Positions 55,344 to 64,000 are shown, counted from the first letter of the stretch. The stretch is DNA of 64,000 nucleotides from Chryseobacterium suipulveris (GCF_022811685.1 NZ_CP094532.1:397501-461500), one strand, 5' to 3'. Notes: generated by a model not told the origin, from the letters alone. Made by a program: numbers and translations.

Positions 55344-55452
55344 AAGTTTTGTCTGCTAAGAAATCTTTACCGAAATCTTTCGGTTTTTTTGTTTTTTTTA
55401 CAATCTGTCTTCCGACTTCGGACTTCAAACTTCAAACTTTTCAGTAGGAAAG

Positions 55453-56325
55453 TTAGTATCTCCGGAAATTCACAGGTTGAAACCGGTATCTTGAAGTTCT
55501 GATCTCAGCTGCGTTGACATCCAGTTCGTACCAAGGCGAAATTTTTGGATCAAACGGATTGCTCATTATTGAGATTGACTGTGCAGGAGTAAAACCTTCC
55601 GCCAAGAGATAACGTTTTTCTCCTTTTTCGTTTTTGCACGTTCCTGCAATGAAAACCACATGACCTGGACTTCCTGCGGTGATCAGGAGGTCGCCCGTTC
55701 TTAAATCAGAATTGCTTTTCAGAGGTTTTGTCTCGCGAAACTGCGAAATTGTACCCGCATAATTGTAAACAAGTTCCAGATATTTTATGAAATTGCCATA
55801 TGAATCATCACGTGTTTCGGCTTTCCTGAAGGTTACTTTATTGCCGTTCACGAAAGCCCGCACTCCTTCCCTGTAGTCGTTCCACGTAAGTAAATCTCCG
55901 CTGGTGAAGTGAAATTTTATTTCATCGAATTTTCTGGTTTTGAACAGAAATTCTGATCTCATACGAATCACCGCATCCGCGCATTGCTGCAAATCTCTGG
56001 TTCCAACATCGAGATCGAAAACTCCTTCGCGCAGGTTTTGGTTGGCAACTGGTTCGCTGTTGAATTTCACGATTGGGGAACCATAGCTTTTCAGGGGAAA
56101 ATGCTCAATGAAGTTGCCGTACGAATTTTCCTCAGATGTTATCCAGGTAAAACCTTGTGGTGGCTGAAATCGCTCGATAATCGTATTCTTTTCCCGGTTG
56201 ATTTCAACTTTACCTGGCTTTTCATAAACAGCATCAGTTTCTCCAACCACTTGAGTTGAGGAAACGACTTTTTGCTCGCAATTGAGAAGCAGAAAGAACA
56301 TCAGGAATAGGGAAATATATTTCAT
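55453..56325 (-). CDS. DUF4846 family lipoprotein
   Basis: A 290-residue lipoprotein with lipobox LLLNC (Cys16). The body shows the DUF4846 features: IIERFQPPQGFTWI near the start, the DLDVGTRDLQQCADAVIRMRSEFLF region, DLLTWNDYREG and the C-terminal ITAGSPGHVVFIAGTC and LLAEGFTPAQS. These last segments, with His and a nearby acid, suggest a papain-like (NlpC/P60 or transglutaminase-type) fold, but function is unproven. Divergent from HMG-CoA reductase. Confidence 0.8.
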   Translation of the reverse strand: MKYISLFLMFFLLLNCEQKVVSSTQVVGETDAVYEKPGKVEINREKNTIIERFQPPQGFTWITSEENSYGNFIEHFPLKSYGSPIVKFNSEPVANQNLREGVFDLDVGTRDLQQCADAVIRMRSEFLFKTRKFDEIKFHFTSGDLLTWNDYREGVRAFVNGNKVTFRKAETRDDSYGNFIKYLELVYNYAGTISQFRETKPLKSNSDLRTGDLLITAGSPGHVVFIAGTCKNEKGEKRYLLAEGFTPAQSISIMSNPFDPKISPWYELDVNAAEIRTSRYRFQPVNFRRY

Positions 56326-56412
56326 TTTCTAAAGTTAGCAATTATTGTTATTCGTTCCTCCGTCTTCCGCTTTCCAACCGAAAATCTTATCTTTACATGA
56401 AATTTTTGAATT

Positions 56413-57744
56413 ATGACCCACAAACCGGTTGAAGGTTTTTCCAAGCTGCCAAAACAGGGAAAAATCGATTGGATTGTTAATGAATATCTCCACGGAAAAG
56501 AGGAATACCAGAAAATACTGAAACAATATTGGAACGAAGATGCGCAATTGCAGAAGCTCCACGAGGAATTTTCTGAAAATACCATTTCCAATTTTTACAT
56601 GCCCTATGGAATTGCACCCAACTTCCTGATTGACGGTAAGTTACTGGCTTTGCCAATGGCGGTTGAGGAAAGTTCAGTGGTTGCAGCCGCTTCAAAATCG
56701 GCAAAATTTTGGATCGATAAAGGCGGTTTTAAAACGACGATTATCAACACCAAAAAATTAGGTCACACTCATTTCATATTTAATGTGGAATCGCACAAGC
56801 TGCAACATTTCTTCAACTTTAAACTGAAACAGAAACTGTTTGAAGCCACGGAAGACATCACCAAAAATATGCGCAACCGCGGCGGTGGAATCCTGAATAT
56901 CCGACTGATCGACAAAACCGCGGATATGCCGAATTATTACCAGATCAAGGCGAGTTTCGATACCGTGGATTCGATGGGAGCGAATTTCATCAACTCCTGT
57001 CTTGAACAGTTCGGGAAAACGCTGAAAGACGAGGTTGCGAAAGACGAAACCTTTACCGCAGAAGAAAAAGATTCGTTGCAGATTGTGATGAACATTCTTT
57101 CGAACTTCACACCTGACTGTATAGTGAGAGCTGAAGTTTCCTGTAAAATCGACGACCTGAATGACGACAGCGGAATTTCCAACGAAGAGTTTGCGACCAA
57201 GTTCAAACGTGCGGTAACGATTGCAGAGATTGAACCTTTCCGGGCAACTACCCACAACAAGGGAATTATGAACGGTGTAGATGCGGTGGTAATCGCGACT
57301 GGAAACGACTTCCGAGCAACGGAAGCGTGTGCTCACGCGTATGCTGCGAAAGACGGAAGATACCGAAGTTTAACCCACTGCACGATCGACGACGGAGTTT
57401 TCAGATTCTGGATCGATCTTCCAATTTCGGTGGGAGTTGTTGGTGGCTTGACGAATCTGCATCCTTTGGTGAAATTTTCTCTTGCTTTGTTGGGAAAACC
57501 TTCTGCACAGGAGCTGATGAGTATTTTGGCGGTTTCAGGATTGGCGCAGAATTTTGCGGCACTCCGCTCGCTCGTAACGACCGGAATCCAGAAAGGACAC
57601 ATGAAGATGCATTTGTTCAATATCCTCAATCAGTTTAATGCCACCGAGGAAGAAAAACAGCACTTTGTAACTTACTTCAAGGACAAAACGGTGAGCCACC
57701 ACGAGGTGATTGCGGAGTTGGAGAGAATTAGAAAAAATAATTAA
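56413..57744 (+). CDS. Hydroxymethylglutaryl-CoA reductase
   Basis: A 443-residue class II type HMG-CoA reductase. Motifs: catalytic Glu segment AVEESSVVAAASK (about residues 80-92), DSMGANFIN, THNKGIMNGVDAVVIATGNDFRA with catalytic Lys and Asp, and GHMKMHL followed by VSHHEV carrying the catalytic His near the end. In Flavobacteriia this enzyme is thought to serve mevalonate-based isoprenoid synthesis, though sequence names often say 'degradative'. The small gene at 57747 follows by 2 nt, suggesting one operon. Other mevalonate genes are not in the window. Confidence 0.88.
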   Translation: MTHKPVEGFSKLPKQGKIDWIVNEYLHGKEEYQKILKQYWNEDAQLQKLHEEFSENTISNFYMPYGIAPNFLIDGKLLALPMAVEESSVVAAASKSAKFWIDKGGFKTTIINTKKLGHTHFIFNVESHKLQHFFNFKLKQKLFEATEDITKNMRNRGGGILNIRLIDKTADMPNYYQIKASFDTVDSMGANFINSCLEQFGKTLKDEVAKDETFTAEEKDSLQIVMNILSNFTPDCIVRAEVSCKIDDLNDDSGISNEEFATKFKRAVTIAEIEPFRATTHNKGIMNGVDAVVIATGNDFRATEACAHAYAAKDGRYRSLTHCTIDDGVFRFWIDLPISVGVVGGLTNLHPLVKFSLALLGKPSAQELMSILAVSGLAQNFAALRSLVTTGIQKGHMKMHLFNILNQFNATEEEKQHFVTYFKDKTVSHHEVIAELERIRKNN

Positions 57745-57746
57745 TT

Positions 57747-58055
57747 ATGAAGATAATGATTGTTGCTGAAGGATCTGAAGAAAACTTAGATTTGCTCTTA
57801 GCTGTTGCCAACAAGTTTGATATACAAATCACCAAACCTTCATCTGAGCTAATCAATAATTACTTGGAAAAGGGAAGAGATTTAAGTCGTAAAGCTTATC
57901 TACCTTGGACGGAGTCGGATGATGAGAAACTTGAAATGTTTTATGTTGCAGGCAAGCAAGTAAAGGAAATGTGTCGTGTTTTTGAAAGAAATGAAGGCGC
58001 AATCAGGTCGAGAATAAAAAAACTCCAACTTTTTGAGAAATACGGAAAAATCTAA
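57747..58055 (+). CDS. Small protein with C-terminal helix-turn-helix-like segment
   Basis: A 102-residue protein. The C-terminal half reads LPWTESDDEKLEMFYVAGKQVKEM and ERNEGAIRSRIKKLQL, the spacing of a Myb/SANT- or sigma-region-like helix-turn-helix with a GAIRSR recognition helix. The N-terminal half has no recognised family. It starts 2 nt after HMG-CoA reductase, so is likely co-transcribed. It could be a DNA-binding regulator; no target is known. Confidence 0.6.
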   Translation: MKIMIVAEGSEENLDLLLAVANKFDIQITKPSSELINNYLEKGRDLSRKAYLPWTESDDEKLEMFYVAGKQVKEMCRVFERNEGAIRSRIKKLQLFEKYGKI

Positions 58056-58059
58056 AATT

Positions 58060-58233
58060 ATGCTACACTACTTACAATACGGATTGCCATTAATTTTTGT
58101 CGCATTGGGTTTGACAATCAAATTCAGCAAGAACCCTCGATGGAATTCCTCAAGGAAAATGGCGAATATTTTGATTATTTTGGGAATCCTCACTTTGCTG
58201 GGACGGATTTTTATTGATTATAGCAAAGGATAA
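58060..58233 (+). CDS. Small membrane protein of 57 residues
   Basis: Two hydrophobic segments (YGLPLIFVALGLTI and MANILIILGILTLLGRIFI) separated by a basic loop (KFSKNPRWNSSRK). I recognise no family; the sequence is short and simple. The ATG at 58060 was preferred to the upstream 58033 extension. It follows the helix-turn-helix gene by 4 nt and probably shares its transcript. Confidence 0.65.
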   Translation: MLHYLQYGLPLIFVALGLTIKFSKNPRWNSSRKMANILIILGILTLLGRIFIDYSKG

Positions 58234-58261
58234 GAAATCTGAAATCTGACATCTAAAAAAC

Positions 58262-58648
58262 ATGAAATCATTAACTTTAATTATTGGTGCAGTTTACGGG
58301 CTGCTTTCCGTAATCTTGGGAGCGTTCGGTGCGCATGCCTTCAAAAAAATTCTATCGCCGGATCGGCTTGAAAGTTTCGAGACCGGAGTGCGTTACCAAA
58401 TGTATGCAGCATTCTTCCTCTTGATTGTCGGCTGGATTTTGAAATACGAAACGAAATCTGAAAACTGGATTTCTTGGATGATGATCTTTGGAACGCTGCT
58501 GTTTTCTTTCAGTATTTATTTCCTTGCGTTTCAGGATTATTTGGGAGTCAACCTGAAGTTTCTCGGGCCAATCACGCCGATTGGTGGTTTGCTGATGATT
58601 ATTTCCTGGGTAATGCTGATTTTCTATTTTGTAAAAATGAAATTCTAA
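58262..58648 (+). CDS. DUF423 family membrane protein
   Basis: A 128-residue integral membrane protein with four membrane segments and the DUF423 signature LGAFGAHAFKKI...FETGVRYQMYAA...PITPIGGLLMIISW. The family is widespread (YgdD in E. coli) with no firm function. It continues the plus-strand run after HMG-CoA reductase and may be part of the same transcription unit. Confidence 0.88.
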   Translation: MKSLTLIIGAVYGLLSVILGAFGAHAFKKILSPDRLESFETGVRYQMYAAFFLLIVGWILKYETKSENWISWMMIFGTLLFSFSIYFLAFQDYLGVNLKFLGPITPIGGLLMIISWVMLIFYFVKMKF

Positions 58649-58706
58649 ATCTAATAGGTTTTGGGATTTTTGATTATTTTTACTTGTCTCTTGTATCGTT
58701 GAAATT

Positions 58707-58964
58707 ATGTTCTTCATCTTCGGATTCAATAAAAAGCCCATCGGCAAAGAAAACCGCAAAATCAGGCGAAATGGTTTTGAGGTCAATGCCATGATTACGG
58801 TTTACAGAAGGTACTTCGAGCTGTTCTTCATTCCGTTGATTCCCTACGGAAAAAGTTACAGCGTTTATATTCCGCACACTGACGAATATTACGAGCAGGG
58901 AACTTTCAGCAAGATGCCGGAAGATTTGCTGGAGATCTGTAAGGAAGTTGGAAGAAGTTATTAA
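58707..58964 (+). CDS. Zinc-ribbon-15-like protein lacking the zinc cysteines
   Basis: An 85-residue protein similar to the zinc_ribbon_15 family: MFFIFGFNKKPIG at the start and FELFFIPLIPYGKSYSVYIP in the middle match that family's IFGFGKK and TLFFIPVIPY phrases. The CxxC pairs that ligate zinc in the family are absent; the only cysteine is in LLEICKE. It may be a diverged, metal-free relative. It follows a DUF423 gene. Confidence 0.55.
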   Translation: MFFIFGFNKKPIGKENRKIRRNGFEVNAMITVYRRYFELFFIPLIPYGKSYSVYIPHTDEYYEQGTFSKMPEDLLEICKEVGRSY

Positions 58965-58984
58965 TGAAAGTTTGCAGTAATTGA

Positions 58985-59040
58985 GTTGGGAGTGGTTGAG
59001 TGGTTCAGAAGTTCAGTGGTTCAGAGGTTCAGTGGTGGAG
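58985..59040 (+). repeat. TTCAGTGG repeat array
   Basis: Imperfect units GTGGTTCAGAAGTTCAGTGGTTC and GAGGTTCAGTGG in the 3' spacer of the preceding gene, the same words as 21509-21552. Confidence 0.65.
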
Positions 59041-59101
59041 CGGGAAGTTTGTAGATGTGGGGTGTAAAGTTTGAGGCATCGATGTTTGCGTAACGTGGTC
59101 A

Positions 59102-59165
59102 GCTTCGTAGAAGCGGAAAGTTTGTAGAAATATTAGCGCAACAATAGGCGGCTCCGTAGGAGCCG
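59102..59165. repeat. Hairpin doublet with CGTAG loops (copy 2)
   Basis: GCTT-CGTAG-AAGC (59102-59114) and CGGCTC-CGTAG-GAGCCG (59149-59165), separated by GGAAAGTTTGTAGAAATA. Different stems, same loop, as in the doublet at 29127-29196. Confidence 0.65.
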
Positions 59166-59251
59166 AATGTTTTTGAACGATTCTTTTTGTTAATGTTTGA
59201 AATCCACAAAGCGGTGCTGTACTTTGCACTTTTAAAATATTGTTAATACCC

Positions 59252-59466
59252 GTAGTGCATTATACATTTGCCACGAATACACGAATTTTTATGAAAGCCA
59301 TGCTTCTTTTTTATAATTTTCTCGATTAAATGAATGATTTGTATTCAAGTTATTCATTTGGGGTGCTTCATTGATGAAATTATAATAATGTCTAATTCGT
59401 GTATTCGTGGCTAAAGATTAATAGTCTGATATTTAGTAGCTTATATTACGATTGATAATGCACTAC
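59252..59466. mobile_element. MITE-like nested inverted repeat
   Basis: Outer arms GTAGTGCATTAT (59252-59263) and ATAATGCACTAC (59455-59466) are perfect complements, and inner arms GCCACGAATACACGAATT (59270-59287) and AATTCGTGTATTCGTGGC (59394-59411) are perfect complements of 18 bp. The approximately 215-bp element has an AT-rich centre without an ORF. Similar words continue outside the arms (TTAATACC and GGTTGTTAAT), so the termini may be about 22 bp. TTGTTAATGTTT is present on both flanks. Confidence 0.6.
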
Positions 59467-59562
59467 TGGTTGTTAATGTTTTTTTTGACAAAAATCATTA
59501 GAGACTGAGGGACGGATAGATTGAAAAATATTAAATTCGCAGTCAATGCAAAAATTCATTAC

Positions 59563-62500
59563 ATGAAATTAAAACTATCTTTTTTCTTCCTGTTTCTTGT
59601 GATTCTATTGTCTGCACAAAACAGTTGGGAAGTGCTAAACCCTAAACCCAGCAGCGGCTCATATAGATCTTTGGTTTTTAATAATAATCGAGGGTTCGCG
59701 ATTAATGATTCCCAGCAACTTATCATTACAGCTGATTATGGTCAAAGCTGGTCAGTGAAACAGCAGGTTTCTTCGGCAAACGATATTAAGTTCTTTGGTA
59801 ATAATGGATATATTGTTGGCGACAGTGGCTATGTCTTGAAATCCGTAGATTCTGGCGAAACCTGGTCGGTAATTAACGTCGGAGCTTCGGAAAATTTAAA
59901 TAGCGTAGATGTTTTTTCCAACAAAATAATCATCTCTTCAGGTACTAATCTATATGTTTCAACGGATGGAGTATCATGGAACAAAATTCCTTTCAACATT
60001 CCCAATGTTTGGGCGGTAAAGACTGTTTTCACCAGCTCTTCGAAGGGAGTGGTCTACACAAAAGGAAGTATCTTCAGAACAGCAGATGGCGGCAATACTT
60101 GGAATCTGACTTATGGTGACAATCAGAAAGCAAATGACCTGAATCTTCTTTACTTTAAGAATGAAAACGAAGGTTACCTGCATGACTATCACAGAAATTT
60201 TCTTAAGACAGTTGACGGTGGTCAAACCTGGTCCGCTGTTGTCGCCAATATTCCTTATCGAGTGAAGTCGGCTTTCTTTATTAATGAAAGTACCGGTTTC
60301 CTCGTTGGTCAGTATGGGAATATTTATAAAACAACAGACAATGGCGCATCATGGGTAAATTATCCTGAAAGCTATTTCATAGACTCAGGAAAAGACTTGA
60401 ACAGCGTTTACTTTACAAGTTCTACTCAAGGTTTTGCTGTTGGAAATAACGGAATTATTTTAAAGACCGATAATAATGGCGATACTTGGGAGAAGTATAC
60501 GTTTACATATGATTCCGTGTATAAGATTCAAAAAAATAATAATTTCACCGTAATAAACGCAGGAACCAGTTTTTTTAAAACAAATGATTATGCTTCATGG
60601 CAAAAATTGGGATCTCCTGTAGAGGAGGGACTTTATCCATATATCATGGACTTCCAGTTTGTTTCTGATCTTGTTGGTTATGCGCTTGTTGGTACTTCTG
60701 GTTCCACTAATTTGGCAAAAACTGTGGATGGAGGCGTTAGCTGGACAATAGTTCCAGATAGTTATAGTGGAGCGAGAAAGTTGCAGTTCATCAACGAGAA
60801 TGTTGGTTTTAGGAGCGACAGCGGATTGACGAAAACAACCGATGGCGGATTAACATGGACCACGTTGTCTAATGCCGCATACTATAATGTAAAATTTGTT
60901 AGCGAGCAAGTTGGCTACGCGATGGGGAACTCCAAACTGTACAAATCAGTTGACGGTGGAATGATTTGGAATATCATCTCCGGAGCCGAATATATCAATG
61001 GATTTGACGTGATAAATGAAAATACCATTTATGCATCAGCAAGTAACAGCTTCATGCGTACAAATAGCGGTGGCGAAAAATGGGAAAAAGTAAATGTCCC
61101 AAATAACTATTATTATGTAAACTTCAGTGATGCAAATATTGGTTTTCTTACTGGGGGGAATATAAACGATAACCTGTATACCGACAATGGTGGTATTACA
61201 TGGAACTCATTCGGCAAGTTATATGACACAAGTGTTTTTACGGCTTTTGACCAGCAACTTTACACGGGTTCGGGTTATGGGAGACTAGCTAGAACAAACA
61301 TTACAACTTATAATCCTTTTCATCTTGTTGCTCGCCCTGCGAGTTTGGTCACTGCTGAGAAGGCGGTGTTGGCAGGATATGCAAGTGCAAACATCGGCAA
61401 GTTCGATAACGTTGTCTTTGAGGTAAGTACAGATAATGCTTTCAGCAACATAGTTGAATCGGTTTCAGCTCCTGGAAACATCCTTCAAAACCAAAATACG
61501 TTTCTATCAGCAACTGTTAATAATCTGATGCCTTCAACCAAATATTTTTTTAGAGTTAGAGCCGTCCATCAAGGAACTACACAGTACAGTAATGTGTTGG
61601 ATTTTACTACGCTTCCTTCGTTTACCCAGGTTCTTTCTTTTCCGAAAATTCATACGAATCAAGTTACCATGAAAGCAGATATCACCAGCAATGACAGCAA
61701 TGGAATTCAGAATATTCAGTTCATTTACGGTACTGATCAAACAAGCTTAAATAATGTTATTAATGTAACTCCAAATTCTGTAGATGGAAACTCGTCACAA
61801 TCAATCCCATATGTTTTAAGTGGTCTTCAGGCGGATACAAGGTATTATGTAAAAATAAAATTCAATCATAATGGCAATGAGTTCTTGAGTAATGTATATA
61901 CCTTCAAGACATTGAATGGACCTTTATTAAGGATCAACCCAAATTCAGGATCTAGTTTTTTCACAGGATTCGTAAGTGCAGATGCAGATGTTTCCAACAT
62001 TGTTTTTCAGTATGGCACATTGAATTTTGAACAAACTTTGGAATCAGTTCCAAACTTTGTTGAAGCAGGTACTTCCAACGCAATTCGTTCAATTTATGCC
62101 TCCAATTTCGGATTGTATCCCGTAATTTTTTATCGTGCAAAAGCGGAACATCTGGGAAATACGATATACAGCAAAATACTCCTTGAGATCATGGGAATCC
62201 CAATTGATATAGCTCGCAAAAACGAAGTAGTCAATTCACCGTCCTCTGCTAAAGTTAATGGTTACATTAATACAGACGGAAACAGTATTACCAATCTCAA
62301 GGTTGTTTACGGAACCAGCTCAGCGTCGCTCAACAATAGCGTAACAATAAATCCAGGTCCTTACACAGTAGGTGATACAGACGAGATTTCTGCAGACCTT
62401 AATGGTTTGGATGAGAACACAACGTACTATTATCGTTATTCAGCACGCTACAACAACCAAACTCATTATTCAGATATTTATAGCTTTAAGTTAGCAGAAC

Positions 62501-62763
62501 TAGGAACTCATTCAACGAAAAAAGAAGAATGGACGGTTTATCCTAATCCATTCGATCAAATTTTTAAGATTAACGGAACAGTAGAAAATGTGGTAAGTGC
62601 AGCATTATTTGATTCGAGCGGGAAGTTGATCAGAAATATAGACAAAAATAAAAATCTTGCTGACCATGGTTTTGATACGGGCGAAATTTCATCAGGATTG
62701 TACTTTTTGCATCTTAAACTAAAATCTGGTGAAATCGTGATCAAAAAAATTATGAAGAAATAA
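59563..62763 (+). CDS. Large T9SS-exported protein with BNR/propeller and FN3-like repeats
   Basis: A 1066-residue secreted protein. Signal peptide (LSFFFLFLVILLSAQ), then a beta-propeller of BNR/sortilin-like (Ycf48-type) repeats with the phrase T.DGG.TW recurring about nine times between residues 50 and 580, then four FN3-like repeats (about 590-985, each with a YGTSSASLNNSV and LNGLDENTTYYYR pattern), and a type IX secretion sorting domain starting YPNPF (about 990-1066) and ending IVIKKIMKK. Family members are surface or released adhesins/enzymes; the ligand is unknown. The start ATG 59563 gives a standard signal peptide; a TTG at 59521 extends it. Confidence 0.9.
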   Translation: MKLKLSFFFLFLVILLSAQNSWEVLNPKPSSGSYRSLVFNNNRGFAINDSQQLIITADYGQSWSVKQQVSSANDIKFFGNNGYIVGDSGYVLKSVDSGETWSVINVGASENLNSVDVFSNKIIISSGTNLYVSTDGVSWNKIPFNIPNVWAVKTVFTSSSKGVVYTKGSIFRTADGGNTWNLTYGDNQKANDLNLLYFKNENEGYLHDYHRNFLKTVDGGQTWSAVVANIPYRVKSAFFINESTGFLVGQYGNIYKTTDNGASWVNYPESYFIDSGKDLNSVYFTSSTQGFAVGNNGIILKTDNNGDTWEKYTFTYDSVYKIQKNNNFTVINAGTSFFKTNDYASWQKLGSPVEEGLYPYIMDFQFVSDLVGYALVGTSGSTNLAKTVDGGVSWTIVPDSYSGARKLQFINENVGFRSDSGLTKTTDGGLTWTTLSNAAYYNVKFVSEQVGYAMGNSKLYKSVDGGMIWNIISGAEYINGFDVINENTIYASASNSFMRTNSGGEKWEKVNVPNNYYYVNFSDANIGFLTGGNINDNLYTDNGGITWNSFGKLYDTSVFTAFDQQLYTGSGYGRLARTNITTYNPFHLVARPASLVTAEKAVLAGYASANIGKFDNVVFEVSTDNAFSNIVESVSAPGNILQNQNTFLSATVNNLMPSTKYFFRVRAVHQGTTQYSNVLDFTTLPSFTQVLSFPKIHTNQVTMKADITSNDSNGIQNIQFIYGTDQTSLNNVINVTPNSVDGNSSQSIPYVLSGLQADTRYYVKIKFNHNGNEFLSNVYTFKTLNGPLLRINPNSGSSFFTGFVSADADVSNIVFQYGTLNFEQTLESVPNFVEAGTSNAIRSIYASNFGLYPVIFYRAKAEHLGNTIYSKILLEIMGIPIDIARKNEVVNSPSSAKVNGYINTDGNSITNLKVVYGTSSASLNNSVTINPGPYTVGDTDEISADLNGLDENTTYYYRYSARYNNQTHYSDIYSFKLAELGTHSTKKEEWTVYPNPFDQIFKINGTVENVVSAALFDSSGKLIRNIDKNKNLADHGFDTGEISSGLYFLHLKLKSGEIVIKKIMKK

Positions 62764-62809
62764 GATGAGGTTTTACGCTCTATTCAAAACAGATTCGGTG
62801 CTTTTTTCT

Positions 62810-62817
62810 TATCTTTG
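62810..62817 (+). promoter_or_regulatory. Candidate -7 box for sucC
   Basis: TATCTTTG, 36 nt before the sucC ATG. Confidence 0.45.
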
Positions 62818-62852
62818 TCAATCTTAAAAAAATTAAATCTAACTAAAATATT

Positions 62853-64000
62853 ATGAATCTTCACGAGTATCAGTCTAAAGAGATTTTAGCAAAGTATGGC
62901 GTTAATATTCAGCGTGGTTTCGTGGCAAACAACGTGGATGAAGCAGTGGATGCAGCCAACAAATTGAAAGCAATGACCGGGAACGAAGGTTGGGTGGTTA
63001 AAGCCCAGGTTCACGCAGGTGGTCGCGGAAAAGGTGGTGGTGTAAAATTCTCGCCGAATATGGACAAGCTGAAAGAAAATGCACAGAACATTATCGGGAT
63101 GCAGCTGGTTACGCCGCAAACTTCTGCGGAAGGGAAAAAGGTAAATTCCGTACTGATCGCTGAAGATGTGTATTACCCGGGAGAAACCGAAACCAAGGAA
63201 TTTTATGTTTCGATCCTTTTGGACAGAGCTAAAGGAAAAAACATGATCGTGTATTCTACCGAAGGTGGGATGGATATCGAACATGTTGCCGAGGTGACTC
63301 CGCATTTGATCCACAACGAGGTGATTGATCCAGCTGTCGGACTTCAGGGATTCCAGGCGAGAAAGATTGCATTCAACTTGGGTTTAAGCGGCGATTCGTT
63401 CAAGGATTTCACCAAATTCATTACCAATCTTTATAATGCTTATGTAGGGATCGACGCTTCTCTTTTCGAGATCAATCCGGTTCTGAAAACCTCAGACAAC
63501 AAAATCATTGCGGTAGATGCGAAAGTGACTTTGGACGACAACGCATTGTTCCGTCACAAAGATTTGGCTGAACTTAGAGATACAAGAGAAGAAGATCCGA
63601 CTGATGTGGAAGCTGGTGAAGCCGGACTGAACTTCGTGAAACTCGACGGTGATGTTGCATGTATGGTAAATGGAGCAGGTTTGGCGATGGCGACGATGGA
63701 CATTATTAAACTTTCGGGCGGTAATCCTGCAAACTTCCTTGACGTGGGTGGAACTGCGGATGCTGAAAGAGTGCAGAAAGCGTTCGGAATCATTCTGAAA
63801 GATCCGAACGTGAAGGCAATCCTTATCAATATCTTCGGTGGAATTGTACGTTGCGACAGAGTTGCACAGGGAGTTGTGGACGCCTACAAAGCGATGGGTT
63901 CACTACCTGTTCCGCTCATCGTTCGTCTTCAGGGAACGAATGCTGTTGAAGCAAAACAGTTGATCGACAATTCCGGTCTACCTGTTCACTCGGCGATTAC
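62853..64000 (+). CDS. sucC: Succinate-CoA ligase beta subunit (partial at window edge)
   Basis: The TCA cycle enzyme that converts succinyl-CoA to succinate with nucleoside triphosphate formation. From ATG 62853 the protein reads MNLHEYQSKEILAKYGV, the standard SucC start, then KAQVHAGGRGKGGGVK (ATP grasp), DAKVTLDDNALFRHKDL and the conserved FLDVGGTADAERV, GGIVRCD blocks. The frame is open to the window end (382 codons plus 2 nt); only a short C-terminus is missing. sucD would be expected outside the window. Confidence 0.95.
   Translation, partial: MNLHEYQSKEILAKYGVNIQRGFVANNVDEAVDAANKLKAMTGNEGWVVKAQVHAGGRGKGGGVKFSPNMDKLKENAQNIIGMQLVTPQTSAEGKKVNSVLIAEDVYYPGETETKEFYVSILLDRAKGKNMIVYSTEGGMDIEHVAEVTPHLIHNEVIDPAVGLQGFQARKIAFNLGLSGDSFKDFTKFITNLYNAYVGIDASLFEINPVLKTSDNKIIAVDAKVTLDDNALFRHKDLAELRDTREEDPTDVEAGEAGLNFVKLDGDVACMVNGAGLAMATMDIIKLSGGNPANFLDVGGTADAERVQKAFGIILKDPNVKAILINIFGGIVRCDRVAQGVVDAYKAMGSLPVPLIVRLQGTNAVEAKQLIDNSGLPVHSAI

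Overview
The window is a 64 kb piece of a Bacteroidota chromosome, most likely class Flavobacteriia, family Weeksellaceae (Chryseobacterium/Kaistella-like). Direct signs are SusC/SusD and TonB receptors, a protein ending in a type IX secretion (T9SS) sorting domain, promoters of the TTTG-N19..21-TAnnTTTG type, a split MetH, an HMG-CoA reductase, and AT-rich spacers full of the short degenerate repeats typical of this group. I see no tRNA, rRNA, CRISPR array, prophage or intact insertion sequence. Genus-level assignment is inference.

Layout. 1-9.4 kb: a broken gene at the edge, an Omp85-type outer membrane protein, nadD, a membrane protein, a TonB receptor behind an attenuator-like hairpin, a frameshifted DoxX-like gene, a lipoprotein esterase, ctlX and a secreted protein of unknown function. 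9.4-18.5 kb: a methionine operon on the minus strand (metX, an ACT-homoserine dehydrogenase, metZ, metH in two genes, metF), headed by a SAM-I riboswitch and a near-consensus promoter. 18.5-25.3 kb: HicB-like relic, frameshifted MGH1-like glucosidase, osmC, GNAT, yebC, an OmpA-family porin and smpB. 25.4-41.2 kb: ABC-F protein, recJ, kefG-kefC, acpH-like, mazEF, radA, yceI, pyrG, a DUF4160/DUF2442 pair, yidC, rnhB. 41.2-46 kb: a SusC/SusD pair. 46-58 kb: argS, menE, arfB, a GreA/Rnk-like protein, a deoxyhypusine-synthase-like enzyme, an alkyltransferase-like protein, a second ABC-F protein, a DUF4846 lipoprotein, HMG-CoA reductase and small proteins. 59-64 kb: a large T9SS cargo protein and the start of sucC.

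Genes that work together: the methionine operon (homoserine formation, activation, sulfhydrylation, methylation, folate reduction) under SAM control; smpB, arfB and the two ABC-F proteins on stalled or blocked ribosomes; KefG with KefC; MazE with MazF; SusC with SusD.

The most unusual content lies between genes. (1) Four diverged copies of a roughly 120-190 nt element lie just 3' of, and in the same orientation as, a coding sequence; two have a clear central hairpin of changing sequence and a third a weaker one. (2) Two tandem about 90-nt transcription units, each with a terminator and sharing an identical 24-nt core, lie upstream of the second ABC-F gene. (3) A tandem duplication carries a fragment of the 3' end of that ABC-F gene plus an inverted-repeat element. 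(4) There is a MITE-like nested inverted repeat near 59.25-59.47 kb. (5) Hairpin doublets with a CGTRG loop and differing stems occur at two sites. Four genes are frameshifted, three of them at homopolymer runs, which may be sequencing error rather than decay.
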